DNA of 64,000 nt from NCBI RefSeq assembly GCF_024124665.1, contig NZ_JAMXSB010000020.1, positions 1 through 64,000 on the forward strand, given 5' to 3'. The DNA comes from Pleionea sp. CnH1-48. GTDB lineage: Bacteria > Pseudomonadota > Gammaproteobacteria > Enterobacterales > Kangiellaceae. Both the position numbers and the translations under genes were made by a program. Shown piece after piece: positions 11,019 through 20,106 of the stretch. Below the pieces are notes generated by a model. It had not been told where the DNA came from, did not search any database, and was given only the letters and a program-made list of their open reading frames with translations. Each line of letters starts with the position of its first letter. The stretch's first letter is position 1.

Positions 11019-11061
11019 TGTCAATAATGGTTGTTGACATAATCAAAAAGATGATGATAAG
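11019..11061 (+). promoter_or_regulatory. Candidate jetABCD promoter with overlapping dyad
   Basis: A consensus -35 TTGACA (11034-11039) is followed after 16 bases by GATAAG (11056-11061), a 4/6 match to the -10 box. The -35 is also the right arm of an inverted repeat TGTCAA...TTGACA (11019-11039), so a protein bound there would cover the -35. The jetA start lies about 70 bases downstream. Confidence 0.45.
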
Positions 11062-11118
11062 GTTTTTGCTATTGATTATAACCATTTCCTAGTGAATGAG
11101 GTATTTAAGGAGAGATCT

Positions 11119-11136
11119 ATGAGGAAGGTGCATTGA
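11119..11136 (+). CDS. Five-codon leader ORF overlapping the jetA start
   Basis: ATG at 11119 is preceded by a strong AAGGAG (11107-11112) and encodes MRKVH before a TGA at 11134-11136. That stop overlaps the TTG start of jetA (11133-11135) by two bases. The arrangement would let ribosomes terminate and restart on jetA, coupling its translation to the leader. It may be a true leader peptide or a chance by-product of the ribosome site region. Confidence 0.35.
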   Translation: MRKVH

Positions 11137-12605
11137 GCTTTCAGGGTTTGCAAGCAAAGTATCGGCGCTTATTTGCCGAGCATGCCGCATGGAAACTATT
11201 AAGAGCCGACAATGCGCCTTATATATTGGCTTTTATTGCTGATCTATTTTCTGAGGAAAGTGAAATTCCATACGGTCGCGCTCGAATAATGCTGGATGCA
11301 GAAATAGAGCGTAGCCGTGAATTGGGTATCTGGTCCACAGAAACGTCTGCAGCGACTTATCTTAACCAGTGGATTCGAACCGGTTGGTTGCGAGAAATGG
11401 ATGATTCTTTAACCAAAACCGACGCAAGTGAGATTGCGCTTAGGTTCTGTAAGGGGTTGGATGAACGAAACTCTGGCACTACAGCCTCGCATTTACGCAT
11501 TGTTCAGGAAGCGGTTCGTGACTTAGCTGTTGCTATAAGCCCCAATGTAGATGAGCGAGTCACCTTGCTGGAAAGTAAAAAAGCTGAGATTCAGCGCGAA
11601 ATAGATGCACTCCAAGCCGGAGTTGTGCCTGAGCTTAGCGAGGTAGAGCAGAGAGAGCGTATCCGAGAAATTTATCAACTTGCTTCAGTATTAACAGGTG
11701 ATTTTCGTCGAGTAGAAGACGAAATCAGGGTATTAGACAAAGAGCTGAGGGTGCAGATAATCGAGGGAGATGCATCTCGAGGCGATATTCTTTTATCCGT
11801 TATGGAGAAAGAAGCATTGCTTTCTAACACTGAAGCTGGGAGCGCATTTGAGGGGTTCTTTCAATTGCTCTGCGACCAAAACAGATCAATGGAGTTTCGC
11901 GAGCAGCTTCGTAGCATTTTGAATAGGCCTGTTGCTAAGCAGCTATCTGGTAGTCAGCAACAATTCTTGAATCAATTGATGCGAGAGTTAAGCCGCGAAA
12001 GTGATCGAGTTTTTCGTATCAGGCGCCGCACAGAAGAAGGTCTTCGTTCTTATGTCGAAAGTGGGGCTGCGGCAGAAAACCAAGCTGTAGATCGCTTGCT
12101 GTCAAAGCTCGAAAGGCAGGCCGTGTTGTTAAGGGAAGGAATGCGTGATGATGGTGTGAGCTTAACAGCCGAAACAACTCTTAGTTTGCCTGTCGGCCCC
12201 ATTGAAATTAAGTCACCTGAATCTATGCGCCTAAGAAACCCTGACGATAAGTTAGATACATCAGGCGTGGAAGAAAAAGCAAACAGCCGTGAACCAAGCT
12301 CTCATGTTCTCGATTGCTTGGATGCAGTTCAGGTTAGGGAGATTGCACATAAAACATTCGACTCGCTCAAAGATCATGGTCCGATGTCGATAGCCGGGCT
12401 GGCTGCTAAGAATCCATTAAAGTCTGGTTTGGAAGAACTGGTTGCCTATCTACGAGTGACCAAAGCAGTGGGTGCAACAGCCTTGGAGCAAAAAGAAGAT
12501 GTGGCATTGATGGATAAGCAAGGGGTTATGTTGAAAGCATCAATACCTACATACCTGTTGACCCTCGATTTATTCCCCGAAGACATTGATGAACTGGCGT
12601 TATAA
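11133..12605 (+). CDS. jetA: Wadjet type I component JetA (DUF3375)
   Basis: This 490-residue protein matches the DUF3375 family from its N-terminus (KYRRLFAEHAAWKLLRADNAP) and its length. In Wadjet, JetA is the kleisin-like subunit that bridges the SMC-like JetC dimer and the JetB subunits, forming a condensin-type motor. Residues 160-215 and 280-345 look like long charged helices. The start is a TTG at 11133 with GAGGAAGG just upstream; an in-frame ATG is not available. It is the first gene of jetABCD, with jetB 25 bases downstream. Wadjet extrudes and cuts small circular plasmids. The family assignment is strong because all four genes are present in order. Confidence 0.9.
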   Translation: MSFQGLQAKYRRLFAEHAAWKLLRADNAPYILAFIADLFSEESEIPYGRARIMLDAEIERSRELGIWSTETSAATYLNQWIRTGWLREMDDSLTKTDASEIALRFCKGLDERNSGTTASHLRIVQEAVRDLAVAISPNVDERVTLLESKKAEIQREIDALQAGVVPELSEVEQRERIREIYQLASVLTGDFRRVEDEIRVLDKELRVQIIEGDASRGDILLSVMEKEALLSNTEAGSAFEGFFQLLCDQNRSMEFREQLRSILNRPVAKQLSGSQQQFLNQLMRELSRESDRVFRIRRRTEEGLRSYVESGAAAENQAVDRLLSKLERQAVLLREGMRDDGVSLTAETTLSLPVGPIEIKSPESMRLRNPDDKLDTSGVEEKANSREPSSHVLDCLDAVQVREIAHKTFDSLKDHGPMSIAGLAAKNPLKSGLEELVAYLRVTKAVGATALEQKEDVALMDKQGVMLKASIPTYLLTLDLFPEDIDELAL

Positions 12606-12630
12606 AAGGACGTAACTTTAAGGAAAAACT

Positions 12631-13560
12631 ATGACCAACAATTCTCCTCCGAACAGTTTCTTTTCTCTCGTTCTCGACAATAAGGGCGATAAAGAGGGCG
12701 TCGCTAAGCCAGGTTCTGAAGAAGAGTTTACTGAGAATAGAATGGTCAAAGAAGAGACTCAGGATAGTCAGGTTTCCGAAAACGATATCGGGCTGGGTGA
12801 ATCTACATCTCGGTCGTCTGAAGATGAAGCCTTAGCTACTTCCGTAATGCAAAGCGACTCTGTTGTTCACTCTGAAACAATGCCTCACGATGCAAGGCGG
12901 GTCCTGGTGCATTTAATGCGGCAAGGTTCGGTAATGGCTTCGCAAAAGTCCAAACTTTTTGAGTTACTTTGTCGACATGAATCTGCAATACGAAAGCACT
13001 TGTCGGAAGTTTATTTGCGGTTGGTTCTTGATCAAAAAATGGGGGTAGCGTTTATCGCTAGTGCCGATTATCAGAGTGATATCGGTGACATTAATGTCGA
13101 ATCTGGCGCTGAGAATCAAGATGATCCTGAATTAGATGAATCGACAACATTAATACCAAAGAGAACACTGTCGCTTTACGACACTCTGATATTGCTGGTT
13201 CTTAGAAAGCATTATCAAGATAGAGAGTCAGCCGGAGAGCAAAAAATCACGATAGACATTGAACGTCTTGAATCTTATCTCACCCCTTTCCTCCCTATTA
13301 GTGATCATGCATCTAAAGATCGCAAAAAGCTGCTAGCTCGAGTGAAGGAGATGGTTAAAAGGAAAGTGTTGTCAACGATTCGCGGGGCCGAAGATCGATA
13401 CGAAATAACTCCGATTATTCGCTATGTGGTCAGTGCCAGCTTTTTAGAATCCATGTTGGCTGAGTACAAGCTATTGGCGCAGCAAACAGAGGGTGCTGTG
13501 GTTCAAGCAAACCCAGTTAATAACAACAATGGGGAAGGAGTTGGTGAAGTCAATGAATGA
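12631..13560 (+). CDS. jetB: Wadjet type I component JetB (DUF4194)
   Basis: This is a 309-residue protein with a disordered acidic N-terminal part (residues 1-85) and a folded DUF4194 region from about 90 to 285, including RRVLVHLMRQG and LSLYDTLILLVLRKHYQDRE, which form tandem winged-helix (KITE-like) domains. JetB dimers bind JetA in the motor complex. The ATG at 12631 is preceded by AAGGAAAAACT. The C-terminus overlaps the jetC start by eight bases, as expected for subunits made in fixed ratio. The acidic N-terminal extension is poorly conserved in character and may be specific to this lineage. Confidence 0.88.
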   Translation: MTNNSPPNSFFSLVLDNKGDKEGVAKPGSEEEFTENRMVKEETQDSQVSENDIGLGESTSRSSEDEALATSVMQSDSVVHSETMPHDARRVLVHLMRQGSVMASQKSKLFELLCRHESAIRKHLSEVYLRLVLDQKMGVAFIASADYQSDIGDINVESGAENQDDPELDESTTLIPKRTLSLYDTLILLVLRKHYQDRESAGEQKITIDIERLESYLTPFLPISDHASKDRKKLLARVKEMVKRKVLSTIRGAEDRYEITPIIRYVVSASFLESMLAEYKLLAQQTEGAVVQANPVNNNNGEGVGEVNE

Positions 13561-16500
13561 CATTGCAACAACACGAGCTGACTTGTTTACTCAAGGTCAA
13601 ATAAGACTAGCGGAGCTGTCGGTTTTCAACTGGGGTTCTTTTCATGGCTTACATACTGCTTCTATCGATTCCGATGGCACCTTGGTGACAGGTGATAACG
13701 GTGCTGGAAAGTCGACCTTTATTGATGGGCTAATGGCTCTACTTTTACCTGCAGGAAAAGCGACTTTTAACGTTGCTGCGGCTCAGGGCGATCGCTCTGA
13801 TAGATCACTTTTATCCTATATGCGTGGCAGCTTTGGATCTGCTCATGATGGATCTTCTACGCGAGTCAAAAGTAAGCGTGAGAAAGGGGTTGTGACTGGA
13901 CTTCGAGCGCTTTACCAATGTGAAGATGGTTCAAGTATTACACTGGCGGCACTTTTTTGGACAGCGAGCTCAACTAATACACTTAGCGATGTTAAGCGGG
14001 TTTATCTTGTTGCAAAAAGGAACATGCAACTAAAAGAGTTGTTAGACGCTTTTGGTGAAGGAAATGCTAGGCAGTTGAAGCAATGGCTGCGTGACGATCC
14101 TGCCATTACCAATTGTGATAGCAACTTTACTGATTACCAGGAGCTTTATCGCAAGCATCTATACATGGACAACAAAAATGCGCCTGCTTTGTTATCGCGT
14201 GCGCTGGGCCTCAAGAAGATAGATGATCTTACAAAACTTATCCGTGAATTAGTTTTGGAGCCCAGTGGTGTAAAAGAGGATGCAAAAAAGGTTGTCGAAG
14301 AGTTCTCTGATCTCGTCGCCATCCATGAGCAGCTGATTGATGCTAAAGAACAAAAAACACACTTGAGTAGATTGCCTGAACTTTCAGAATCCATTGCCGA
14401 ATCCAAGCTTGCTTTAGAGAAGCTTCATCTGCAGAAAAATCATTTAAGCGTTTACTTTGGCGAGGCGCTTTCAATGCTTTGGTCAAACAAGCTGAGTGAG
14501 TTAGAAGAAGAATTAGAATCGCTTGGAAGGTCTATTGTTCGCGCCGAAACAGAAGAGAATGATGCACAGGATTCGGTAGAGAAAAGGCATGAGGAGTATC
14601 TCAATCTTGGTGGCGATAAGATCGAATCCCTTGAGAAAGATATTCAGCATGCTAAAGACAGACTTAACTCTGTCATACAAGCATCCTCAAATTATCAAAG
14701 TGACTGTCGCAGTTTGGAGCTGGATGCTGAGCTGAACGAAGAGATATTTATCACCAATAAGCGTGAAGCGACTTTAAAGTTAGAAAAAATCGAAGATGAT
14801 ACTAAGCAAAGCCAAGATTATTTTGGTGAAATTGCAGCACAGTTGAGCGAGCAACAGAAAAGCTTAAACGATATTAAAGACGAGATACGGGAGATAGAGG
14901 CTCGCCCAGACTCAAACATCGATGTTCGCTATCAGCAGCTTCGTGATGAAATGATCCTGTCACTTGATCTATCTGGTGATGAGCTGGTTTTTATTGGTGA
15001 ATTACTTGATGTCAAAGACGAAGAGAAAGCTTGGCAGGGGGCGATTGAGCGTGCATTAGGTGGCCTCAGGACGACTTTACTAGTGCCTCAAAAGAATTAC
15101 TCAATGGTCACTCGCTGGCTCAATGTACGGCATACCGGCTTGCATGTGCGAGCACAGGTTGTAGCGAAATACAATTCTCAAGACAGGTCGTCAAACTTTA
15201 CTGAATTTAATGAGCGTGGCTACCTTCGTAAGTTGGTATGGAAAGATCATCCATATCGTGATTGGCTCAAAGCTCACTTGAATAAGTTTGATTTGCGATG
15301 CGTGTCTGGTACTGATGAGCTTGATGCGACGCCATTCTCAATGACAAAGGAAGGTCTCGTGCATATGGAGCGAGGCCGCTTTGAAAAGAAGGATCAGCGG
15401 AAGATAGATGATCGCAGAAGTTGGAGTCTTGGCTTTTCGAATAAGTCACGCCTAGTGCTTTTAAATAACGATGAGAAAGAAGCAGAAACTCGCGTGGCAG
15501 AGTTGGGTGTGACGTTATCCGAGGCACGAGAGTCGCTCAACAACATCGCTGAGAGAGCAAAGCTTTGGGAAAGAATTGATGGCTATTCCTGGGAGCAAGT
15601 AGACGCACCTTATTGGCAGAAACGCTTAGACACAGTGAAAGCCGACTTGGAGAGACTTGAACAATCAGGCGGAAACCTTGAGTTGGCTAAATCTCGCTGG
15701 GATACAGCTAAGAAGCTGTTGCTAGATATTCAGAAAAATAAAGAGCAACTCAAAAAAGATGAAGGTGCATTAGAAACCAAAAAGGATGATGCGCAACGTC
15801 AGGCTGAGAAATACCGTTTATTGGCGTCAACTGGTATGAGTGATGAAGTTAGGACACTCCTGTCGGACCGAATTGGTGTCGTCACTTTAGAAACAGCTGA
15901 TCAACAATCGGAATTTGAAAAAACGCTGGATAGCGAATTGGAAAAAGTTCGATCTGCTAAAAACACTGCTGAAAACTCTGCAAATGGCATTATGGGCTCC
16001 TTTAGAGGAAAAGATAAATGGCAGCCCCTTACGGTTGATTGGCCCACAGGCTTAGATGGACTGCCAGATTATTTAGAGCATTACTCCTATATTGAAAAAG
16101 AGGGTTTGCCTGAGTTAATCGATCAGTTCAAAGAGCGCTTAAATAAGCACGCAACTCAATCTCTGGCTCGAATTAAGACCAAGCTTGAATCTGAGAGGGA
16201 GGATATCTTAGAGCGGATCGATACAATCAATCGCGTGTTGAAGCGTACTGAGTTTAAGCAAGGCAGTCACTTAAAGCTTGGCTCAAAACGTGAAAAGTAT
16301 CCGCATGTTCAAGAGTTTGAGCGTAAAGTTAGAAGTGCGTTAAGTCAGGCGACAAGTGATGATCATGAAGCGCGATTTAACCTTTTGGCTGAAGTTGTGG
16401 AAATTCTTGAGAAAGCGAGTGCGCCAGGAACCTCCTACAATATGGAAAGTTTGAGGCTGTTAGATCCAAGGTACCAAATGTCATTCTTTGCTGAAGAGAT

Positions 16501-16951
16501 TGATTCGCAGACGTTCAGTGTGCGTGATGTGCTTGAGTCTAGTAGTGGAAAGTCAGGCGGTGAAAAAGAGTCGTTTGCCGGTACTATCGTTGCCGCGAGT
16601 CTTGCCTACGTGCTGACTCCTGATGGGTATGATAAGCCTATTTATTGCACCGTATTTTTGGATGAGGCATTTTCAAATACCGCTGAGGCAGTTAGCCGAA
16701 GAGTGCTTCGTGTCTTCAAGGAGCTTCATATACATGTCAATTTGATTACGCCCTATAAAAATCTGAATTTAGCGCGAGAGTCAGCGAGATCATTGCTCAT
16801 TGCCGAGCGGGATCCTGAGCTTCATGAAAGCCACTTATGTGAGGTGACATGGGAGGAAATTGATCGGCGCATGGCAGAGCAAAAACGCTCTGCGATCGAT
16901 GCCTCGCTACATGATGAAATCACCGCTGAAATCGATCTGGTCAGAACTTAA
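13553..16951 (+). CDS. jetC: Wadjet type I SMC-like ATPase JetC
   Basis: This 1132-residue SMC/Rad50-type ATPase has a Walker A GDNGAGKST (about residues 47-55), two long coiled-coil arms with a hinge-like globular part near residues 450-600, an ABC signature SSSGKSGGEKESF (about 996-1008) and a Walker B VFLDEAF (about 1033-1039). It is the ATP-driven loop-extrusion motor of Wadjet. I place the start at the ATG at 13553, which overlaps the jetB stop by eight bases; open frame extends back to 13493 but would add residues inside jetB. The stop TAA shares its last base with the jetD start (TAATG at 16949). Confidence 0.92.
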   Translation: MNDIATTRADLFTQGQIRLAELSVFNWGSFHGLHTASIDSDGTLVTGDNGAGKSTFIDGLMALLLPAGKATFNVAAAQGDRSDRSLLSYMRGSFGSAHDGSSTRVKSKREKGVVTGLRALYQCEDGSSITLAALFWTASSTNTLSDVKRVYLVAKRNMQLKELLDAFGEGNARQLKQWLRDDPAITNCDSNFTDYQELYRKHLYMDNKNAPALLSRALGLKKIDDLTKLIRELVLEPSGVKEDAKKVVEEFSDLVAIHEQLIDAKEQKTHLSRLPELSESIAESKLALEKLHLQKNHLSVYFGEALSMLWSNKLSELEEELESLGRSIVRAETEENDAQDSVEKRHEEYLNLGGDKIESLEKDIQHAKDRLNSVIQASSNYQSDCRSLELDAELNEEIFITNKREATLKLEKIEDDTKQSQDYFGEIAAQLSEQQKSLNDIKDEIREIEARPDSNIDVRYQQLRDEMILSLDLSGDELVFIGELLDVKDEEKAWQGAIERALGGLRTTLLVPQKNYSMVTRWLNVRHTGLHVRAQVVAKYNSQDRSSNFTEFNERGYLRKLVWKDHPYRDWLKAHLNKFDLRCVSGTDELDATPFSMTKEGLVHMERGRFEKKDQRKIDDRRSWSLGFSNKSRLVLLNNDEKEAETRVAELGVTLSEARESLNNIAERAKLWERIDGYSWEQVDAPYWQKRLDTVKADLERLEQSGGNLELAKSRWDTAKKLLLDIQKNKEQLKKDEGALETKKDDAQRQAEKYRLLASTGMSDEVRTLLSDRIGVVTLETADQQSEFEKTLDSELEKVRSAKNTAENSANGIMGSFRGKDKWQPLTVDWPTGLDGLPDYLEHYSYIEKEGLPELIDQFKERLNKHATQSLARIKTKLESEREDILERIDTINRVLKRTEFKQGSHLKLGSKREKYPHVQEFERKVRSALSQATSDDHEARFNLLAEVVEILEKASAPGTSYNMESLRLLDPRYQMSFFAEEIDSQTFSVRDVLESSSGKSGGEKESFAGTIVAASLAYVLTPDGYDKPIYCTVFLDEAFSNTAEAVSRRVLRVFKELHIHVNLITPYKNLNLARESARSLLIAERDPELHESHLCEVTWEEIDRRMAEQKRSAIDASLHDEITAEIDLVRT

Positions 16952-18255
16952 TGAGAACTTCATCAAAAGCGACTTGGGGCTTACTACCAGAAGATGTCCT
17001 TCTTACGTTGAAAAATAAGCATTGGCAGAACTCAAGAAATTTGAAAAGCTTGCTGAGCGGTGGGGACTCATTTCCCTTGGTAGTTCCTTTGAAGCCTCCA
17101 AGGGGAAATGCGGCAATCCAGAATATTGGCCATTTTCAGAACTTCGTATCGTCTTGGAAGAGCTTTTCTCAAGATTCTATTAATGGGGCTGGCCAAGAAA
17201 GAAGCGACTCCAAAAGCAAAGGGTGTGAGGTGATTTGGGAAAAACGGAATTTCCGCTCGCTCGCTGAGCAGGATGTTCCCACACACTTAAATATCTTAGA
17301 TATCGGCTCACTTGCCTACATACTTGGTTTGGATGAAGAGCGCCAGTTACAAGACTGGCTTTCGAAAATTCGTTACATTTTTGAATCCCTTTCATCGCAA
17401 TTAAACATTCACAAAGCCAGCTCTTATGAGGGAAGCTCTTCCTATGGAAATAGCGACCAGAACTTATTCCAAGCGTTAATTGATCATTTAGAAACGTTAA
17501 ATAGTTTCGAGCAGGACGATTTGGAACTGTTGGTGAGGTTGTTGCCACAGTTACAAAAAGGAATGGGGCAAGGATGTTATCTCAGGGCGTTACCTGTCAC
17601 TTTTGTGGATACAAAATTCATCGAGAAAAATTTACTAATAATTGAGTCTGTCGTTACTGCATTGGTTGATCGGAGCGTTAAAGGTATTGGCTTGATGAGC
17701 TGGCTTGATTGTAAAGAAAAACCGAGAGACTGGTTGTTAGTTAAGCCCCTTTGTCAGGAAACCAGGTCACTGTTGGGTGGCTTACCATTGCTTCGCCTAT
17801 CCTCAGACACTTTGCAAGAATTTGAGTTGCCCGCGAGAAATATCTTGGTGATCGAGAACGAACAGTCCTGTCTGGCACTTAGTGATGTTCACAACACGAT
17901 AGCAGTCTCGGGTGGAGGCAAAAATGTTTCATGGATGAAGGCAGGCTGGTTGGCTGATAAGAATGTTGGTTACTGGGGAGATATTGATTCTGAAGGCTTG
18001 GCTATTTTAAGTGATGCCAGAAGTAGGCTGAGTAGTATGACTCCACTAATGATGGATGAGCTGACGGTCAAGACTTTTGCGGAGCGTATGGTGCCAGAGC
18101 CTGACTCGGTATCTAAAGACCCTGTAGCCTTGACAGAAACAGAGCTAGCTCTATTTAAGGGGTTACGTGCTGATCAGTATGCTGACAAGAGGCTCGAGCA
18201 AGAGCGTCTGCCGATGGAGTACGTCGCGCAACACATTGACGCTTGGGTGGTGTGA
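16951..18255 (+). CDS. jetD: Wadjet type I nuclease JetD (DUF3322-DUF2220, Toprim)
   Basis: This 434-residue protein has an N-terminal DUF3322-like half and a C-terminal DUF2220 Toprim domain. The Toprim acidic residues are visible in LVIENEQS (about 301-308) and GYWGDIDSEGLAIL (about 340-353). JetD is the topoisomerase-VI-A-like subunit that cleaves plasmid DNA once JetABC has extruded it. The ATG at 16951 overlaps the jetC stop by one base. It is the last gene of the operon and of the island; about 275 bases without a gene separate it from the ssrA 3' end. All catalytic landmarks appear intact, so the system is probably functional. Confidence 0.9.
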   Translation: MRTSSKATWGLLPEDVLLTLKNKHWQNSRNLKSLLSGGDSFPLVVPLKPPRGNAAIQNIGHFQNFVSSWKSFSQDSINGAGQERSDSKSKGCEVIWEKRNFRSLAEQDVPTHLNILDIGSLAYILGLDEERQLQDWLSKIRYIFESLSSQLNIHKASSYEGSSSYGNSDQNLFQALIDHLETLNSFEQDDLELLVRLLPQLQKGMGQGCYLRALPVTFVDTKFIEKNLLIIESVVTALVDRSVKGIGLMSWLDCKEKPRDWLLVKPLCQETRSLLGGLPLLRLSSDTLQEFELPARNILVIENEQSCLALSDVHNTIAVSGGGKNVSWMKAGWLADKNVGYWGDIDSEGLAILSDARSRLSSMTPLMMDELTVKTFAERMVPEPDSVSKDPVALTETELALFKGLRADQYADKRLEQERLPMEYVAQHIDAWVV

Positions 18256-18491
18256 TTTCCTTTCGCCCAACCAATTCACCCAACAAACCTTTTGATTAGT
18301 CCAATAATAAGCTACTGATTTTAAAGGGTTCTCTGTTCTCTTGTCATGGACTTGGGCTGTTCGAGATGGGGAGAGGTGCAGAGAGTATTCGGCAATTTAG
18401 AGAATATTTGCCTTGGATAGTCCAAGATTAAGAAGGGCGCGAAGTCCGTAAACCCTTGCCGCATAAGGCCTGTAGCGCGGGGGGCAGACAT

Positions 18492-18520
18492 AAAAAAAGG
18501 CCAACCGGGAACGGTTGACC
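18492..18520 (-). terminator. Rho-independent terminator of ssrA
   Basis: On the minus strand a 9-bp stem GGTCAACCG / CGGTTGGCC (one G-T pair) with a TTCC loop is followed by seven T. It starts ten bases after the 3' end of ssrA. Confidence 0.85.
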
Positions 18521-18529
18521 TTCTTAAAT

Positions 18530-18879
18530 TGGTGGAGACGGCGGGAATCGAACCCGCGTCCGCAAATCCTCTGCTCAAGGTTCTACATGTTTAGCACCGT
18601 CTTTAGCTTGACCAGTGACGACCCGACGGACAGGAGTGTTACTGGGGGAGCTTGTTAAGTTTAACGGTTAGGCCACAAGCATGCCTAACTGCGCGAGCCT
18701 CTGTATATGTCTGTTGAGCTCCTACCAGAGACAATCGGAGTCAACAGTTAGCCTTAAGCGGCTAAAGCGTAGTTATCGTCGTTTGCGACTATAAAGTTAC
18801 AGCTAGTGGGTACGAGGTTCGCTGTCACCTCGACATGCGCCTTAAGTTTTGTAATCCACGTCGAAGCCATGTCGTCCCC
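18530..18879 (-). ncRNA. ssrA: Transfer-messenger RNA (tmRNA)
   Basis: The 350-base gene begins GGGGACGACATGGC at 18879 and ends with a T-arm (GGTTCGATTCCCGCC) and an encoded CCA at 18530. The resume codon GCA lies at 18786-18784, and the tag reading frame ends with TAA at 18756-18754, giving the tag (A)ANDDNYALAA, which ends in the LAA degron read by ClpXP. tmRNA rescues ribosomes stalled on broken mRNA, working with SmpB, whose gene lies 5 kb away at 23737-24210. The 3' end, here facing the defence island, is a common integration site for islands and prophages. The boundaries rest on conserved end sequences and are probably exact to a base or two. Confidence 0.97.
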
Positions 18880-19105
18880 AAAATGAAGTGCAAAAACTTA
18901 TTGCTTACCCATCATTATCCCACATAAACCACGTTTAGACTATCATTGATGGGACTATTGTCATGAATTAGTCATCTCTAGCTGTAATTATTTGCCGTTT
19001 GGATTAATAAATCGACAAATATCTCGCGGGGATTTGCATCGACACATAAAAAACGTACACTAAGCTTAAAGAATACAACAGCTTATCAAGCGAAAGGTGC
19101 AGTGA

Positions 19106-19912
19106 TTGACTGAAACAGCATCATCTATCCAATGGGCTTACGTTGCCAAAACCGACTCTGGTAGAGTGCGTGAGCTGAACGAAGATTCCTATTTTTGTGA
19201 TGAAGAGATGGGGCTGTGGATTATTGCTGACGGAATGGGAGGTCACTCCTGTGGCGAAGTCGCCAGCGCCATTGCTGTTCGCTCTATCTATGACTCCTGC
19301 CAAAAGCAGGTGCCCGCCGACGAAGCCATTCAAAAAGCCCATGAAGATGTATTAGCCGCCTCAAAAAAAGTGCAAGGGGCTGATGGCATGGGAACAACCG
19401 TTGTTATGGCTCAATGCGATGAACAATCTATCTCTGTTGCCTGGGTGGGTGACAGCCGTGCCTACTTGTGGAACCGGCGAACCAAAAAGCTGCTGCAAAT
19501 TAGTCAGGATCACTCTCTGGTAGAGCGATTAATCAGCGCTGGACTGATTTCTGCCGCAGAAGCCAAAAATCATCCTCAGCGACATCTGATTACTCAATGT
19601 TTAGGCTCAAAAGAGCTGGCTCAATTAAATGTCGACCAAGCCAATCATTTCTGGGAGCCCGATCAAGTGCTGCTATTGTGCAGTGACGGACTCACCGAAG
19701 AGCTGAGCGACAGTGATATGCAACAGATCTTTGCCTCAGATATGGGCCTGGAGGCCACCTCAGAGCGACTAATGGACCAAGCGCTTAATCATGGTGGTCA
19801 AGACAACATCACATTTATTTTGCTGGAGTCACCCCTGAACAAGCCCGAGGGCCTTATGAAAGCGGTCTATACCGCCAAAAAGTGGGGACGAAAATTATTT
19901 CGTCCCAAATAA
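19106..19912 (+). CDS. PP2C-family protein serine/threonine phosphatase
   Basis: This 268-residue cytoplasmic phosphatase shows the metal-binding motifs of the PPM/PP2C family in order: RELNEDSYF (about 23-31), ADGMGGH (41-47), AWVGDSRAYLW, LCSDGLT and GGQDNITFILLE. It removes phosphate from Ser/Thr with two Mn or Mg ions. The start is a TTG at 19106 with AAAGG eight bases upstream; the neighbouring GTG runs at once into a stop. It is followed by an FHA protein and a membrane Ser/Thr kinase on the same strand, so its likely substrate is the kinase or the kinase's targets. Similar trios regulate type VI secretion elsewhere, but no secretion genes are visible here. Confidence 0.9.
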   Translation: MTETASSIQWAYVAKTDSGRVRELNEDSYFCDEEMGLWIIADGMGGHSCGEVASAIAVRSIYDSCQKQVPADEAIQKAHEDVLAASKKVQGADGMGTTVVMAQCDEQSISVAWVGDSRAYLWNRRTKKLLQISQDHSLVERLISAGLISAAEAKNHPQRHLITQCLGSKELAQLNVDQANHFWEPDQVLLLCSDGLTEELSDSDMQQIFASDMGLEATSERLMDQALNHGGQDNITFILLESPLNKPEGLMKAVYTAKKWGRKLFRPK

Positions 19913-20106
19913 GTTCTTCATAAACAAGTTATAAGATAGGTCTTTTGAAGATCGGTTAACACTTTTAATAGAGAGCTAAATCAGCGTACACTAGCTTGAT
20001 ACTTTATGACTTTCTATTAACCGCAGCATGCGATAAATAAGCGCACTATAATAATAATATAACCCTGATAGTACGAAGGACTACAGGACAGGAGAGTGGG
20101 GTAGTT

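Noticed and set aside
10787-11092. 101-codon plus-strand frame in the divergent region
   Set aside because: It overlaps the putative operator and promoter region, lacks a ribosome site and has no recognisable protein character.
18321-18578. 85-codon minus-strand frame over the ssrA 3' end
   Set aside because: It reads through the conserved tmRNA 3' end and terminator (its start region is the T-arm). It is a by-product of the RNA gene.
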